Source: Polynucleobacter sp. AM-7D1 (lineage in GTDB: Bacteria > Pseudomonadota > Gammaproteobacteria > Burkholderiales > Burkholderiaceae). Taken from it: a stretch of 64,000 nucleotides of DNA. The notes under the pieces are model-generated. The model had not been told where the DNA came from, made no database searches, and worked only from the letters and a program-made list of their open reading frames with translations. Of this stretch, positions 1 to 7,958 are shown piece by piece (within the stretch, counting starts at the first letter, position 1; each line of letters begins with the position of its first letter). The position numbers were made by a program, and so were the translations under genes. Location of the stretch: contig NZ_CP061319.1 in assembly GCF_018688455.1 (NCBI RefSeq), forward strand, positions 248,001 through 312,000, read 5' to 3'.

Positions 1-210
1 GAAGGGAATTTCTAATGCGCCCGGCACGGTGACTAACTTAATGTCAGATTGGGCAACACCTAACTTGATGAGCTCTTCAATACATGCGGTAGTGATTGCA
101 ACGCAATGCTCTTCATTAAAGCGCGCTTGTACGATGCCAACGCGTAGATCCTGACCATTTAGATCGGTAGCAAGTACGCCTACAGCAGATTCGTCATTGG
201 ATGTGTTCAT
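1..210 (-). CDS. ribH: 6,7-dimethyl-8-ribityllumazine synthase, N-terminal part
   Basis: Seventy codons are visible before the window edge cuts the gene. The protein starts at the ATG whose complement is at 208-210 and reads on through a lumazine-synthase N-terminus with [11 protein letters not shown] (about residues 24-34) and VPGALEIPF at the cut end, which is the substrate-binding turn of the family. The enzyme condenses the dihydroxybutanone phosphate made by RibB with the ribitylaminouracil made downstream of RibD, the penultimate step of riboflavin synthesis. It lies 18 bases downstream of ribB on the same strand, so the two are probably co-transcribed. The identity is firm, but the C-terminal two thirds cannot be judged. 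Confidence 0.93.
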   Translation of the reverse strand, partial: MNTSNDESAVGVLATDLNGQDLRVGIVQARFNEEHCVAITTACIEELIKLGVAQSDIKLVTVPGALEIPF

Positions 211-228
211 TATATTTTCCGGAATTAC

Positions 229-1380
229 TTATTGTTTAGATTCAAGATGAGATTGAAAAGGGGTGTAGCCAGTCACTTCGAGCTTATATCCAGATAGGCT
301 TGGCACCGGACTTGGATTGGCTAGCAAACGCATCTTTCCTACACCAAGATCTTTGAGGATTTGCGCACCGATGCCATAAGTACGAAAATCTGTTTTGCGT
401 GCTGGGGGTGCACTTCGGTTTTCTGACTGTGTACCATTGAGTTTATGAAACTGTGCCAACCAATCTGCATCTCCTGGAGCTGCAATACCAGAAGCATTGA
501 GTAAAACAGCGACGCCAGCTGGTGAGGCTGCTAACTTTTGTAGTGCTTGAGCCAGCGGCCAAGAGTGGGTGCTGACATTAGCATCCAAGAAGTCTAATGC
601 TGTAAGGGGTTCATGTACACGAACTAAAGTTTCTACGCCCTCCGAAGGTTTGCCGTGAACTAAAGCCAGGTGAATGCAAGAGCTTGGGGTATCGCGATAG
701 ACGATGCCCTGGAACTTGCCCCAAGGAGTGTTGAACTCACGCTCGCCTTCGCGGACCACAATACTTTCATGTTGGCTGCGATACTGAATGAGGTCAGCAA
801 TACTGCCAATTTTTAATTGATGTTCTTTTGCAAACTCTAATAAATCTGGCAAACGTGCCATGCTGCCATCGTCCTTCATGATTTCGCAAATCACAGCGGT
901 AGGTGAGCAACCTGCCATTGCTGCTAAATCACAACCAGCCTCTGTATGGCCTGAGCGAATCAATACGCCACCAGGCTGTGCCATTAATGGAAAAATATGA
1001 CCTGGTTGAACTAGGTCGTTTGGTTTTGCATTAGCCGCAACCGCAGTTTTGATCGTATGGGCGCGGTCAGCAGCTGAAATTCCGGTAGTAACGCCACTAG
1101 CCGCTTCAATCGAAACTGTGAAATTGGTTCCCATGGATGTGCCGTTATCACGCACCATCAAAGGAAGATTAATTTGTTGGCAACGTTCGCGTGTCAAAGT
1201 CAGGCAAATTAATCCACGACCATGCTTAGCCATAAAATTTACCGCCTCAGGGGTGACATGGTCAGCGGCGAGTACTAAATCACCTTCATTCTCACGATCT
1301 TCTTCGTCAACCAAGATCACCATCTTGCCAGCTTTCATGTCGGCAACGATTTCTTTAGTGGAAGCGAGGATATTTTGCAT
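229..1380 (-). CDS. ribB: 3,4-dihydroxy-2-butanone 4-phosphate synthase with degenerate GTP cyclohydrolase II-like domain (RibBX type)
   Basis: This is a 383-residue two-domain protein. Residues 1-205 are a complete RibB domain, which makes dihydroxybutanone phosphate from ribulose 5-phosphate; the acidic loop [10 protein letters not shown] (about 25-34) and [11 protein letters not shown] are intact. Residues 210-383 align with GTP cyclohydrolase II, for example [20 protein letters not shown] near the end. However, the cyclohydrolase zinc cysteines are missing: where active RibA has a cysteine-rich motif this protein reads [20 protein letters not shown], and the usual RQEGRG-type motif is also gone. 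The C-terminal half is therefore very unlikely to hydrolyse GTP, and a separate RibA is expected elsewhere. Such RibBX proteins are known in other proteobacteria. The gene is transcribed with ribH and divergently from the pilin genes. Confidence 0.93.
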   Translation of the reverse strand: MQNILASTKEIVADMKAGKMVILVDEEDRENEGDLVLAADHVTPEAVNFMAKHGRGLICLTLTRERCQQINLPLMVRDNGTSMGTNFTVSIEAASGVTTGISAADRAHTIKTAVAANAKPNDLVQPGHIFPLMAQPGGVLIRSGHTEAGCDLAAMAGCSPTAVICEIMKDDGSMARLPDLLEFAKEHQLKIGSIADLIQYRSQHESIVVREGEREFNTPWGKFQGIVYRDTPSSCIHLALVHGKPSEGVETLVRVHEPLTALDFLDANVSTHSWPLAQALQKLAASPAGVAVLLNASGIAAPGDADWLAQFHKLNGTQSENRSAPPARKTDFRTYGIGAQILKDLGVGKMRLLANPSPVPSLSGYKLEVTGYTPFQSHLESKQ

Positions 1381-1511
1381 AGCTCTCTATTTTAAGCTGA
1401 GGAGGTGCTTTTGGCTCCTACCCTGCGCACTGACCCCCATATCCAGCATTTCTGACGATCGGCGCCCATTTATTAACTGTATTCCCTTGATGTGACTTAG
1501 GAGAATGGCTA

Positions 1512-1850
1512 ATGCTCAAGATTCCCAGTGGATACAGCGATAGATCTACTAAGCCCCAGGATTTAAAAGGACAGGCCAATGGCTTTGTCTTGTTGGAAGT
1601 GCTTGTAGCGATGAGCTTGATAGCAACTAGCTGGATCAGCCTTGGTAATACCTATCAAAAATTAGTACTCGTTATGGGGCAATTAGGGGCAAGACGACTG
1701 CAAATACACCAGGAGCTAGACCAACATGAGATCGCCCAAGCTGAAGCAGGAAAAATCGTATCAAGAGAAAGTCTATTAAATGAGTCTAATGGAGTGCCTC
1801 GTCGGATTCACCCTATGCCTCATCTTGGTAGAGCCTCTATTAAAAAATAG
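1512..1850 (+). CDS. minor type IV pilin, PilV-like
   Basis: A 112-residue protein with a class III (prepilin) signal: a leader of about 24 residues ends in glycine, followed by FVLLEVLVAMSLIATSW, with glutamate at mature position 5 and a hydrophobic stretch of about 20 residues. Prepilin peptidase would cut after Gly24. The soluble part is very short, and the last 24 codons overlap the next gene in another frame. It is the first of four small pilin-like genes in a row, as in minor pilin operons that prime type IV pilus assembly. PilV is the nearest match by position and by the LLEVLVA motif. The start is the ATG at 1512, preceded by a purine-rich stretch (TAGGAG) at 1499-1504. Confidence 0.72.
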   Translation: MLKIPSGYSDRSTKPQDLKGQANGFVLLEVLVAMSLIATSWISLGNTYQKLVLVMGQLGARRLQIHQELDQHEIAQAEAGKIVSRESLLNESNGVPRRIHPMPHLGRASIKK

Positions 1851-2427
1851 TGGAGAACTGATCGTCAAACAAATTGAGCTGGAGAAATCCCAATCACTCG
1901 CTCTTGAAGCAGATCGCGCTTTGGAATTGATTGGCCGATCCATTCGCATGGCTGGATTTCAAAATTTCCCATCCCCATTGGCAAGGCAATCACAACAATC
2001 AAAAAAAGACTTTATTGATATTCAGAAGGGAGTTGGATTTCGAGGTTCGGATTCCATCACAGTAAAGCATGAAGTATCTAAAGGAGTTGACTTTGATTGC
2101 GTAGGAAATGTTATTACCAAAGAGCGCACCAAGAAGAATATCTCTCAACAGGGATTTATTGTTGATCGGCAGGCAAGCCTTCCTAAGGGTGTGCGAGTAA
2201 ATGGCGGTTCACTCATTTGCCAATCGCTGGATCGTCAGGGCCGCTTACAAAACACCACTTTAATGAATGGTGTAGAGCGTTTATCGATCGAACCCATTCA
2301 AGTTGGTCATCTGCCTATAAGCCAATCCGCCAAAGGGCCGAAAACATTCAGGGTGACGCTGGAGATGACTGATGGAGCAAGGATTCAGCGCGTATTTGAG
2401 CGTACTTTTTCTACAAGAAATCTTTAG
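1780..2427 (+). CDS. minor type IV pilin, PilW-like, apparently without leader peptide
   Basis: A 215-residue protein that opens with MSLMECLVGFTLCLILVEPL and continues with a long helix, IGRSIRMAGFQNFP being the typical PilW signature at about residues 51-64. Aligned to the pilin consensus, Met1 falls on mature position +1 and Glu5 on the conserved glutamate, so there is no leader and no glycine at -1. A TAA sits directly before the ATG in this frame (1777-1779), so the leader cannot lie upstream in frame. The gene overlaps pilV by 71 bases, and its TAG shares a base with the GTG of the next gene. Either the protein works leaderless, or the upstream leader is supplied by frameshifting, or this is a decayed gene. 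Confidence 0.65.
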   Translation: MSLMECLVGFTLCLILVEPLLKNSGELIVKQIELEKSQSLALEADRALELIGRSIRMAGFQNFPSPLARQSQQSKKDFIDIQKGVGFRGSDSITVKHEVSKGVDFDCVGNVITKERTKKNISQQGFIVDRQASLPKGVRVNGGSLICQSLDRQGRLQNTTLMNGVERLSIEPIQVGHLPISQSAKGPKTFRVTLEMTDGARIQRVFERTFSTRNL

Positions 2428-2756
2428 TGATTATTGCTTGGGTCTTATCTCTATTTATGTTGATCTCCTCCTTGATTCAGATCTTGGAGCGCTCTGTCGC
2501 GCTTGAACTCATTCGCTTTGACGCTATTACCAGTGCGGGGAAGAAATTGATCGAATCTGAAAAATTACTTTTAGAGTGCCAGGAAAACATGGCAAGCGTT
2601 GCTTCATTGAATCACTCTCATTGCCATATTCAATCTGTCGGAAAAAATCTCTGGCTAATTTCTACTAAAGACAAACCCACCATCGAGATCTTGGTTTTCC
2701 TGGATGAAAAAACTAAACAAGCCACCCGCTTAAATTGGCGCCAAGAATTTGAATGA
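2427..2756 (+). CDS. minor pilin, PilX-like, short and leaderless
   Basis: A 109-residue protein starting at a GTG that overlaps the TAG of the PilW-like gene by one base. It begins at once with a hydrophobic helix (WVLSLFMLISSLIQIL, residues 5-20) and then a charged helical stretch with SAGKKLIESEKLL, which resembles the PilX N-terminal helix. No positively charged leader or processing glycine precedes the helix. Three cysteines lie in the soluble part. Position between PilW-like and FimT-like genes is the main support for the PilX label; sequence alone would give only a small membrane-anchored protein. Confidence 0.5.
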   Translation: MIIAWVLSLFMLISSLIQILERSVALELIRFDAITSAGKKLIESEKLLLECQENMASVASLNHSHCHIQSVGKNLWLISTKDKPTIEILVFLDEKTKQATRLNWRQEFE

Positions 2757-2768
2757 ACGGTGATTTGA

Positions 2769-3347
2769 ATGAATGGTATGAATGATAAAAATTTGAATTA
2801 CCTCAGAATGGAAAGTGGCGGCAGTTTGCTGGAGCTAATGGCCGTGGTGCTATTGATTGCCATCATGGCGGTCATGTCAATGCCGCTACTACAAAATGGC
2901 ATGGCCGTTCGACAAATTGATACTATCGCTCGACGTTTTATTGTTCATGCGCAATTTGCACGAGGACAAGCTTTAATGCTGGGCATTCCAACCCAGATTG
3001 CTCCTATTACCGACAAGCTTTGGGATGAGGGGTGGGTAGTGAAAAATGCCTGTTCGGAGAAGCGGGCGTCATCAGCCTGCGTCGAGCGCTATTGGTTTTC
3101 TCAAGGGGATATAGCGCCGATTTACTTTAAGGGTGGGGGCAAGCAATTTATTGACCCCCATAGTGGAAAAAGAGGGATTCTGTTTAATGCAGCGGGGGCT
3201 GCTAAAACGGGCCAGGGAGGCTTTGTAGCCAATCGTCTGATACTGGGCCATGAGCAAGTTGCCAGTCTTGAGAGGCAACTGATTTTGGGTAGTGGTGGTC
3301 GCTGGCGCATTTGTGATCCTGTTCGGGATACCAAAGCCTGTAGATAG
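2769..3347 (+). CDS. pseudopilin, FimT/GspH-like
   Basis: A 192-residue protein with a standard prepilin signal: a leader of about 17 residues, then a Gly-Gly pair followed by SLLELMAVVLLIAIMAVMSM. Cleavage between the glycines puts glutamate at mature position 5. The rest fits the GspH/FimT family: ARRFIVHAQFARGQALM after the helix, FNAAGAAKTGQGG in the middle and a closing strand LILGSGGRWRICDP. It is the only one of the three downstream pilin genes with a complete leader. It starts 12 bases after the PilX-like gene and ends 49 bases before ribD. Its role would be as a minor pilin in type IV pilus assembly. Confidence 0.75.
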   Translation: MNGMNDKNLNYLRMESGGSLLELMAVVLLIAIMAVMSMPLLQNGMAVRQIDTIARRFIVHAQFARGQALMLGIPTQIAPITDKLWDEGWVVKNACSEKRASSACVERYWFSQGDIAPIYFKGGGKQFIDPHSGKRGILFNAAGAAKTGQGGFVANRLILGHEQVASLERQLILGSGGRWRICDPVRDTKACR

Positions 3348-3396
3348 TTTGTAGGTAAATTTGCTCCTCTAGCCCGCAATCGGTTTTAATAGACCT

Positions 3397-4515
3397 ATGT
3401 ACACCGCTGTTGACCACCAATTGATGAGTGAGGCCTTGGCCGAAGCTCAAAAGGCCCTCTATTTATCCAATCCCAATCCGCGGGTGGGTTGCGTGATCGC
3501 GAAGGATGGAAAAGTGATTGGTCGGGGTTGCACGCAAAGAGTGGGTGGACCTCATGCGGAAGTTCAGGCATTGGCTGAAGTCAGGGCGAAGGGACTGGAT
3601 CCTGCTGGATCGACGATCTATGTCACTTTAGAGCCATGCAACCATACTGGCAGAACCCCACCTTGTGTTGATGCCTTAATTGAGGCAAAGCCGGCTATGG
3701 TGATTGCAGCCATGTCTGATCCAAATCCTTTGGTAGGCGGCCAAGGATTAGAGCGTCTTAAGTCTGCAGGAATTGAAGTGCGCTGTGGTTTGTTAGGGGC
3801 GGAAGCCATAGCACTCAATCTGGGATTTATTTCTCGGATGACTCGTGGTTTGCCTTGGGTGCGGATGAAGATTGCTGCCAGCCTAGATGGGAAGACCGCA
3901 CTCCCAAATGGGCAAAGTCAGTGGATCACGGGACCGCTTGCAAGAACCGACGGACATCACTGGCGTGCTCAAGCCTGTGCCATTCTGACGGGCGTAGGCA
4001 CTGTGAAAGAAGATGATCCCACTCTGAACGTGAGGGATGTTCAAACGGAGCGCCAGCCTTGGAGAATTATTGTGGACTCTAAACTGGGGACACCACTCAA
4101 TGCAAAGATTCTTGGTCGCTTAGATCAATCCGGAGTGATTCTGGTGTGCGCTTCTTTAGATTCTGCGGATACAAAAGAAAAAGCTGCAGCATTTGAGGCT
4201 CTTGGTGTTGAAGTGATTGCGATGGCTAATGCTCATGGCAAAGTAGATTTGCCAAAACTCTTTGCGTATTTAGCAAAAGAGCGCCACATGAATGAAATCC
4301 ATGTCGAGGCGGGATTTAAGTTAAACGGATCTTTGCTACGAGAAGATTGTGTGGACGAGCTTTTGCTCTACTACGCCCCCTTCTTTATGGGTGATGGTAT
4401 TGGCATGGCAAATATTTCTCCTTTGGCGGCATTGGATCAACGCCAGGATTGGCAAATCATCGATCAAACCCTATTTGGCTCTGATCTACGTTTACGCCTG
4501 AGCAAGCAGTCATAA
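3397..4515 (+). CDS. ribD: riboflavin biosynthesis bifunctional deaminase/reductase
   Basis: A 372-residue, full-length RibD. The N-terminal deaminase domain has the zinc site HAE (53-55), PC (80-81) and Cys90 in LEPCNHTGRTPPC, and the substrate-binding NPNPRVGC (about 25-32). The C-terminal reductase domain starts near residue 150 (RMKIAASLDGKTAL) and has the NADPH-binding LTGVGTVKEDDPTLNVR. It carries out the second and third steps of the riboflavin pathway, turning the GTP cyclohydrolase product into the ribitylaminouracil precursor. It sits 82 bases before ribE on the same strand, while ribB and ribH run the other way about 2 kb to the left, with the pilin genes between. Confidence 0.96.
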   Translation: MYTAVDHQLMSEALAEAQKALYLSNPNPRVGCVIAKDGKVIGRGCTQRVGGPHAEVQALAEVRAKGLDPAGSTIYVTLEPCNHTGRTPPCVDALIEAKPAMVIAAMSDPNPLVGGQGLERLKSAGIEVRCGLLGAEAIALNLGFISRMTRGLPWVRMKIAASLDGKTALPNGQSQWITGPLARTDGHHWRAQACAILTGVGTVKEDDPTLNVRDVQTERQPWRIIVDSKLGTPLNAKILGRLDQSGVILVCASLDSADTKEKAAAFEALGVEVIAMANAHGKVDLPKLFAYLAKERHMNEIHVEAGFKLNGSLLREDCVDELLLYYAPFFMGDGIGMANISPLAALDQRQDWQIIDQTLFGSDLRLRLSKQS

Positions 4516-4597
4516 AAAAGAACTAAAAAATAAGCAATAACATCCCAAGAAAAATAGATTAAAAAATCCACTCATTACTACTAAATAAAATCTCACT

Positions 4598-5215
4598 ATG
4601 TTTACTGGAATTATTACGGCAGTTGGTCAAATCAAAAGCGCTCAAGCTAAAGGTGATGGCCTGCACTTAGTAGTTGAAGTACCTTCTGGATATCTTGATG
4701 ATGTTGCATTGGGTGACAGTATTGCTATTCAGGGTGCCTGTATGACGGCTACTGAATTGACTGATACTACTTTTGCTTTAGACATCTCTCGCGAGTCTTT
4801 GAGTAAGACGATTGGTCTGGATAAGGTGGGCCCTGTTAATCTTGAAAAAGCGCTACGTCTCAATGATCGATTGGGTGGTCACTTGGTGAGCGGGCACGTT
4901 GATGGGGTAGGCAAGGTGGCGCATTTTGCCGCTGTCGCAGGCGATGCTTATGGCTCATGGTTATTACAGATTGAGGCGCCCAAAGAGCTTGCGCCATTTT
5001 TAGCTTACAAGGGATCTATTGTGGTGAACGGTGTTTCACTTACAGTCAATCAAACTCAAGATAGCAAAGAAGCTTGCTTAGTCGATATCAATATTATTCC
5101 GCATACACTTGAGAACACTACATTAGGGAAACTCAAGCAAGGTGATGTTGTCAATCTCGAGGTGGATTTAATTGCGCGCTATGTTGCGCGAATGCTAGAA
5201 AGCCAGTCTAAGTAA
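4598..5215 (+). CDS. ribE: riboflavin synthase alpha subunit
   Basis: A 205-residue protein made of two lumazine-binding beta barrels, starting MFTGIITAVG and with the second repeat beginning at HLVSGHVDGVGKV (about residue 95). The SFALDI-like strand and GDSIAIQGACMT of the first barrel match SIVVNGVSLTVNQ of the second. It dismutates two molecules of ribityllumazine to riboflavin and the pathway intermediate. The same gene is called ribC in some systems. The stop codon ends at 5215, and the stop of the opposing toxin gene starts at 5216, so there is no spacer for a terminator here. Confidence 0.96.
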   Translation: MFTGIITAVGQIKSAQAKGDGLHLVVEVPSGYLDDVALGDSIAIQGACMTATELTDTTFALDISRESLSKTIGLDKVGPVNLEKALRLNDRLGGHLVSGHVDGVGKVAHFAAVAGDAYGSWLLQIEAPKELAPFLAYKGSIVVNGVSLTVNQTQDSKEACLVDINIIPHTLENTTLGKLKQGDVVNLEVDLIARYVARMLESQSK

Positions 5216-5506
5216 CTATTTTCTTTTACCTGCTTTTTTATAAACAGCTGACTGATTTCGCTTGCCAACTGCAATAATCAGAACAATAAGTCTGTGGTCT
5301 ATAACTTCATAAACTAGCCTATAGCCAAGTGCTGCTAGTTTTATCTTATAGAAATTATCTAGGTCACCATGTAACCTGGCGGAAGCAACTCTAGGATTTT
5401 GAATTCGTTTCTCAAGCTGCTTTTTGAACTGGCTGCGAACTGAGTTATCTAATTTTTGCCACTCTTTTAAAGCAAGTACATTGAACTCAAGACTATAGGT
5501 CTTCAA
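5216..5506 (-). CDS. RelE/ParE-family toxin
   Basis: A 96-residue basic protein of the RelE fold: a long first helix (ALKEWQKLDNSVRSQFKKQLEKR), the substrate-facing strand segment ARLHGDLDNFYKIKL (about 43-57), then GYRLVYEVIDHRLIVLIIAVGKR, where the arginine and tyrosine are the usual RNA-contact positions, and a basic tail. Family members cut mRNA on the ribosome. It overlaps the antitoxin gene by 14 bases and is downstream of it, the usual order for translationally coupled pairs. It is convergent with ribE and abuts it. Confidence 0.85.
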   Translation of the reverse strand: MKTYSLEFNVLALKEWQKLDNSVRSQFKKQLEKRIQNPRVASARLHGDLDNFYKIKLAALGYRLVYEVIDHRLIVLIIAVGKRNQSAVYKKAGKRK

Positions 5507-5747
5507 GTTTTACTTTCACCGTTTTCCCAGTGCTGCGCGCTTTAATGACTTTAATGAGTGAGAGGTCATCCACCAAGTCAAGCAGCGCTTCATATGCTTT
5601 TGCTGAAAGTAGATAGGCTTCAGGTTTATTGTGATTCAGGACAGCAACGGGTAGATCCCCTGCAATCTCTAAAATTTTGCTTGGATTACGCCTCAGATCA
5701 GTCATGCTGACCGTAGTTTTGGCATGAATGGTTTGCGTAATTGTCAT
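5493..5747 (-). CDS. Phd/YefM (RelB/StbD)-type antitoxin
   Basis: An 84-residue protein with the N-terminal DNA-binding segment typical of the Phd/YefM family: a short strand, then VSMTDLRRNPSKILEIAG, PVAVLNHNKPEAYLLSAKAYEALLDLVDDL. The acidic and helical C-terminus would wrap around the toxin encoded just downstream. The family represses its own promoter as a toxin-antitoxin complex; an AT-rich palindrome lies about 20 bases upstream (see the entry at 5766-5775). Confidence 0.87.
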   Translation of the reverse strand: MTITQTIHAKTTVSMTDLRRNPSKILEIAGDLPVAVLNHNKPEAYLLSAKAYEALLDLVDDLSLIKVIKARSTGKTVKVKLEDL

Positions 5748-5765
5748 AATAAAATACCCATAATT

Positions 5766-5775
5766 TAATGCATTA
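5766..5775. promoter_or_regulatory. candidate operator palindrome of the toxin-antitoxin pair
   Basis: The 10-base perfect palindrome TAATGCATTA lies 18 bases upstream of the antitoxin start, in a very AT-rich stretch where the minus-strand promoter must be. Phd/YefM antitoxins bind short palindromes of this kind at their promoters. Position and symmetry are seen; the binding is inferred. Confidence 0.45.
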
Positions 5776-5790
5776 TTATGTGTATTTTGT

Positions 5791-5836
5791 AAAAAGTCAA
5801 ACCCTTTCCCGAGTGGGGAATCGCTCTGTTTTGACT
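5791..5836 (-). terminator. rho-independent terminator after queC
   Basis: On the minus strand, immediately at the queC stop, an outer stem of 7 base pairs (5830-5836 with 5795-5801) encloses an inner stem of 5 pairs (5816-5820 with 5806-5810), and the outer stem is followed by five U residues (5791-5795). This would end the tol-pal-cpoB-queC transcript and insulate the toxin-antitoxin pair, which needs its own promoter. Confidence 0.6.
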
Positions 5837-6576
5837 TAGCTTCTGCGGTAGCGCGTTGGATCGCTCAAATTAGCTTGTTTAAAGCCTGCCTGCCTTAGTC
5901 GACAAGACTCACATTCGCCACAAGCTTCACCTAGGTCGTTTGCTTGATAACAAGAAACGGTTTGTGAGTAGTCGACACTTAGGGTGGTGCCCAGTTGAAT
6001 GATTTCTGCTTTACTCATACTAATGATCGGTGCATGTACCCGAAAGCGATTCTCATTGTTCAGTGCTTCTACGCCAGCTTTGGTGGCCAAGTTGGCCATC
6101 GTCTCAAATGATGCGACATATTCTGGGCGACAGTCTGGGTAGCCTGAGTAGTCAACGGCATTGGCACCATAAAAAATATCCAATCCACCCAATGACTCAG
6201 CCCAGCCCAAAGCAAGGGATAGCAAAATCGTATTACGTGCAGGGACATAGGTAATTGGAATTTCAAGATCTTTACCGGGGGTAGTGGGGATATCGATAGA
6301 TGAGTCGGTCAGAGCCGAACCCCCAAAGCGCGTGAGGTCTAAATTCACAACCTCATGACGAATAACACCCATTTTCTTGGCAATATGTTTTGCTGCTGCT
6401 AGTTCGGATGAGTGGCGTTGACCATAGCCAACAGATAACACATAAGGTGCATATCCGAGATCTTTCGCTAAGGCTAGAATCGTGCTTGAATCTAGACCGC
6501 CTGAGAACAAAATCACTGCTGGAGCATCGGGTGTGCGAGGAGCGATATTCTGAAAGGCTGCAGACAGCGATGACAT
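5836..6576 (-). CDS. queC: 7-cyano-7-deazaguanine synthase
   Basis: QueC makes preQ0 from carboxydeazaguanine, ammonia and ATP in queuosine tRNA modification. The P-loop-like PPi motif FSGGLDSST (about residues 24-32) and the C-terminal zinc site SCYQ...[10 protein letters not shown] (four cysteines) are both present, as is [18 protein letters not shown]. The frame is open further to a TTG at 6624, which would overlap cpoB; I chose the ATG at 6576, which gives 246 residues, close to the usual 220-240, and leaves 31 bases after cpoB. It is the last gene of the Tol-Pal operon, with a terminator straight after it. Confidence 0.93.
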   Translation of the reverse strand: MSSLSAAFQNIAPRTPDAPAVILFSGGLDSSTILALAKDLGYAPYVLSVGYGQRHSSELAAAKHIAKKMGVIRHEVVNLDLTRFGGSALTDSSIDIPTTPGKDLEIPITYVPARNTILLSLALGWAESLGGLDIFYGANAVDYSGYPDCRPEYVASFETMANLATKAGVEALNNENRFRVHAPIISMSKAEIIQLGTTLSVDYSQTVSCYQANDLGEACGECESCRLRQAGFKQANLSDPTRYRRS

Positions 6577-6607
6577 AGCGAAACGATTCTTTGCTTGGCT
6601 TATAGGA

Positions 6608-7339
6608 TTACTTCGTTGCAGCAATCAATTGTTGCGCATCTTTTGCCGCTTCAGCGTCTGGATACTTGCTGATGATCTCGCTAAAGGTTTTCTTGGCAGC
6701 CGCTTTATTACCACTTTCCAATTGCGCATTACCGAGTGTCAACATAGCCGATGGAATGCGTGGGTGATTTGGGTAGCGCTTAATCAGGCTCTGCAGTTGC
6801 GTAATCGCGCCAGCATAGTCTTTGTTAGCGTATTTGCTGTTACCACTCCAAAAGAGTGCCAGCGGTGCATAAGGGCTAGTAGAGTACTTTTTAGCAAAGA
6901 CAGAGAACTCGCTATCTGCTTTTTTAAGATTACCTGCCTGAAAGGTCTTCAACGCATCGTCGTAGGCTTTTTTCTCACCAGGCTGGACAGTGCCGTTCAC
7001 ACCTTCAATAGTTGCAGTGCGAGGTTCAAAATTACCTAAGCGGGTATCGAGATCTTGATAATAGGTTTTTTGACTGGTGCCAATATCTTGACCTTGTTTC
7101 TCAAGCTCCTCCACCTTCCCTCGTAGCTCAGCATTATCTGTTTTTAGTTTATCGATCTGCCCTTGTAATTCAAGCTGTGTTGTTGCTAGGGATTTGCGTA
7201 AATCCAATATGGCTTTTCGTGCGTCATCATCAGCAAAGAGTGCCCAAGCATTGCCGGATAGCCCAAGGAAAGTGGTGGCAGCACTTAAACAAAACGCTCG
7301 TGAGAGCGTTTTTTTAAGAGAGTGTGAAAGCATAGACAT
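6608..7339 (-). CDS. cpoB: cell division coordinator CpoB (YbgF)
   Basis: A 243-residue periplasmic protein: signal peptide to about residue 34 (SGNAWA then LFADDD), a coiled coil at about 38-85 rich in Leu and Glu/Lys heptads, a linker, and tetratricopeptide repeats from about 122 to the end (for example [20 protein letters not shown] and [20 protein letters not shown]). CpoB links outer membrane constriction by Tol-Pal to septal peptidoglycan synthesis. Its ATG overlaps the stop of pal by one base, so it is translationally coupled to pal. Confidence 0.93.
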   Translation of the reverse strand: MSMLSHSLKKTLSRAFCLSAATTFLGLSGNAWALFADDDARKAILDLRKSLATTQLELQGQIDKLKTDNAELRGKVEELEKQGQDIGTSQKTYYQDLDTRLGNFEPRTATIEGVNGTVQPGEKKAYDDALKTFQAGNLKKADSEFSVFAKKYSTSPYAPLALFWSGNSKYANKDYAGAITQLQSLIKRYPNHPRIPSAMLTLGNAQLESGNKAAAKKTFSEIISKYPDAEAAKDAQQLIAATK

Positions 7340-7839
7340 TAGTTTGTAATGTAAACAATATCAGCGCGACGATTTTCTGCCCAAGCTGCTTCGTTATCAC
7401 CTTCAGCTTTTGGCTTCTCTTTACCAAAGCTCACCGCTTCCATTTGGTTCTCAGAAACACCCATTAGGTTGAGTGACTTACGTACTGCATCTGAACGGCG
7501 TTGACCCAAAGCTAAGTTGTACTCTGCAGTACCGCGTTCATCGGTATTGCCTTGAATAATGACCTTTTGATTCGGGTTGGCTTTTAAGAAGCTTGCATGC
7601 GCGGACAATTGTTTTTGATATTTAGTTTGAACGGTGTATTCATTCAAATCAAAGTACACGCTACGTTGGAAGAGTGGGCTGCTTGGATCATTCCATGGCT
7701 GTGAGCCAAAGTTACCGCTACCACCACCATTGGCCCCATCAACATCATCCAATTTGACGCTTGAGCAAGCGGCTAAAAATAAAGCTGTTACCCCGACGAG
7801 AGTAAGGGTTGCGGTACGGCGTGCGATAGAAGTCTTCAT
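7339..7839 (-). CDS. pal: peptidoglycan-associated lipoprotein
   Basis: A 166-residue lipoprotein. The lipobox is LAAC with the lipid-carrying cysteine at residue 25; Ser-Ser follows, which favours outer membrane sorting. Residues about 63-166 form an OmpA-like peptidoglycan-binding domain with YFDLNEYTV, GNTDERGTAEYNLALGQRRS and an ENRRADIVY end. It anchors the outer membrane to the wall and is the partner of TolA and TolB. A 119-base spacer with a strong hairpin separates it from tolB, unlike the tight junctions elsewhere in the operon. Confidence 0.97.
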   Translation of the reverse strand: MKTSIARRTATLTLVGVTALFLAACSSVKLDDVDGANGGGSGNFGSQPWNDPSSPLFQRSVYFDLNEYTVQTKYQKQLSAHASFLKANPNQKVIIQGNTDERGTAEYNLALGQRRSDAVRKSLNLMGVSENQMEAVSFGKEKPKAEGDNEAAWAENRRADIVYITN

Positions 7840-7881
7840 GATCTGTCCTTTTTCCTACAAACTGAGTAACTAAATAAGCTG

Positions 7882-7921
7882 ATAGCCAATATTATGCCCC
7901 TAAGAGCTCAATATTGGCTAT
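7882..7921. promoter_or_regulatory. stem-loop in the tolB-pal spacer
   Basis: An inverted repeat of 12 base pairs (7882-7893 with 7910-7921) with a 16-base loop. In the transcript it lies about 43 bases upstream of the pal start. No U run follows it, so it does not look like a normal terminator. It could protect the pal-cpoB-queC part of the mRNA or act as a processing or partial-termination point; this is inference. Confidence 0.5.
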
Positions 7922-7958
7922 TTAGCCGGGAAAGATCAGAATTGAATTTACTGAGGCT

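Noticed and set aside
1381..1511. Possible FMN riboswitch upstream of ribB
   Set aside because: The conserved RFN segments could not be found on the minus strand, and the 131-base gap has to hold two divergent promoters.
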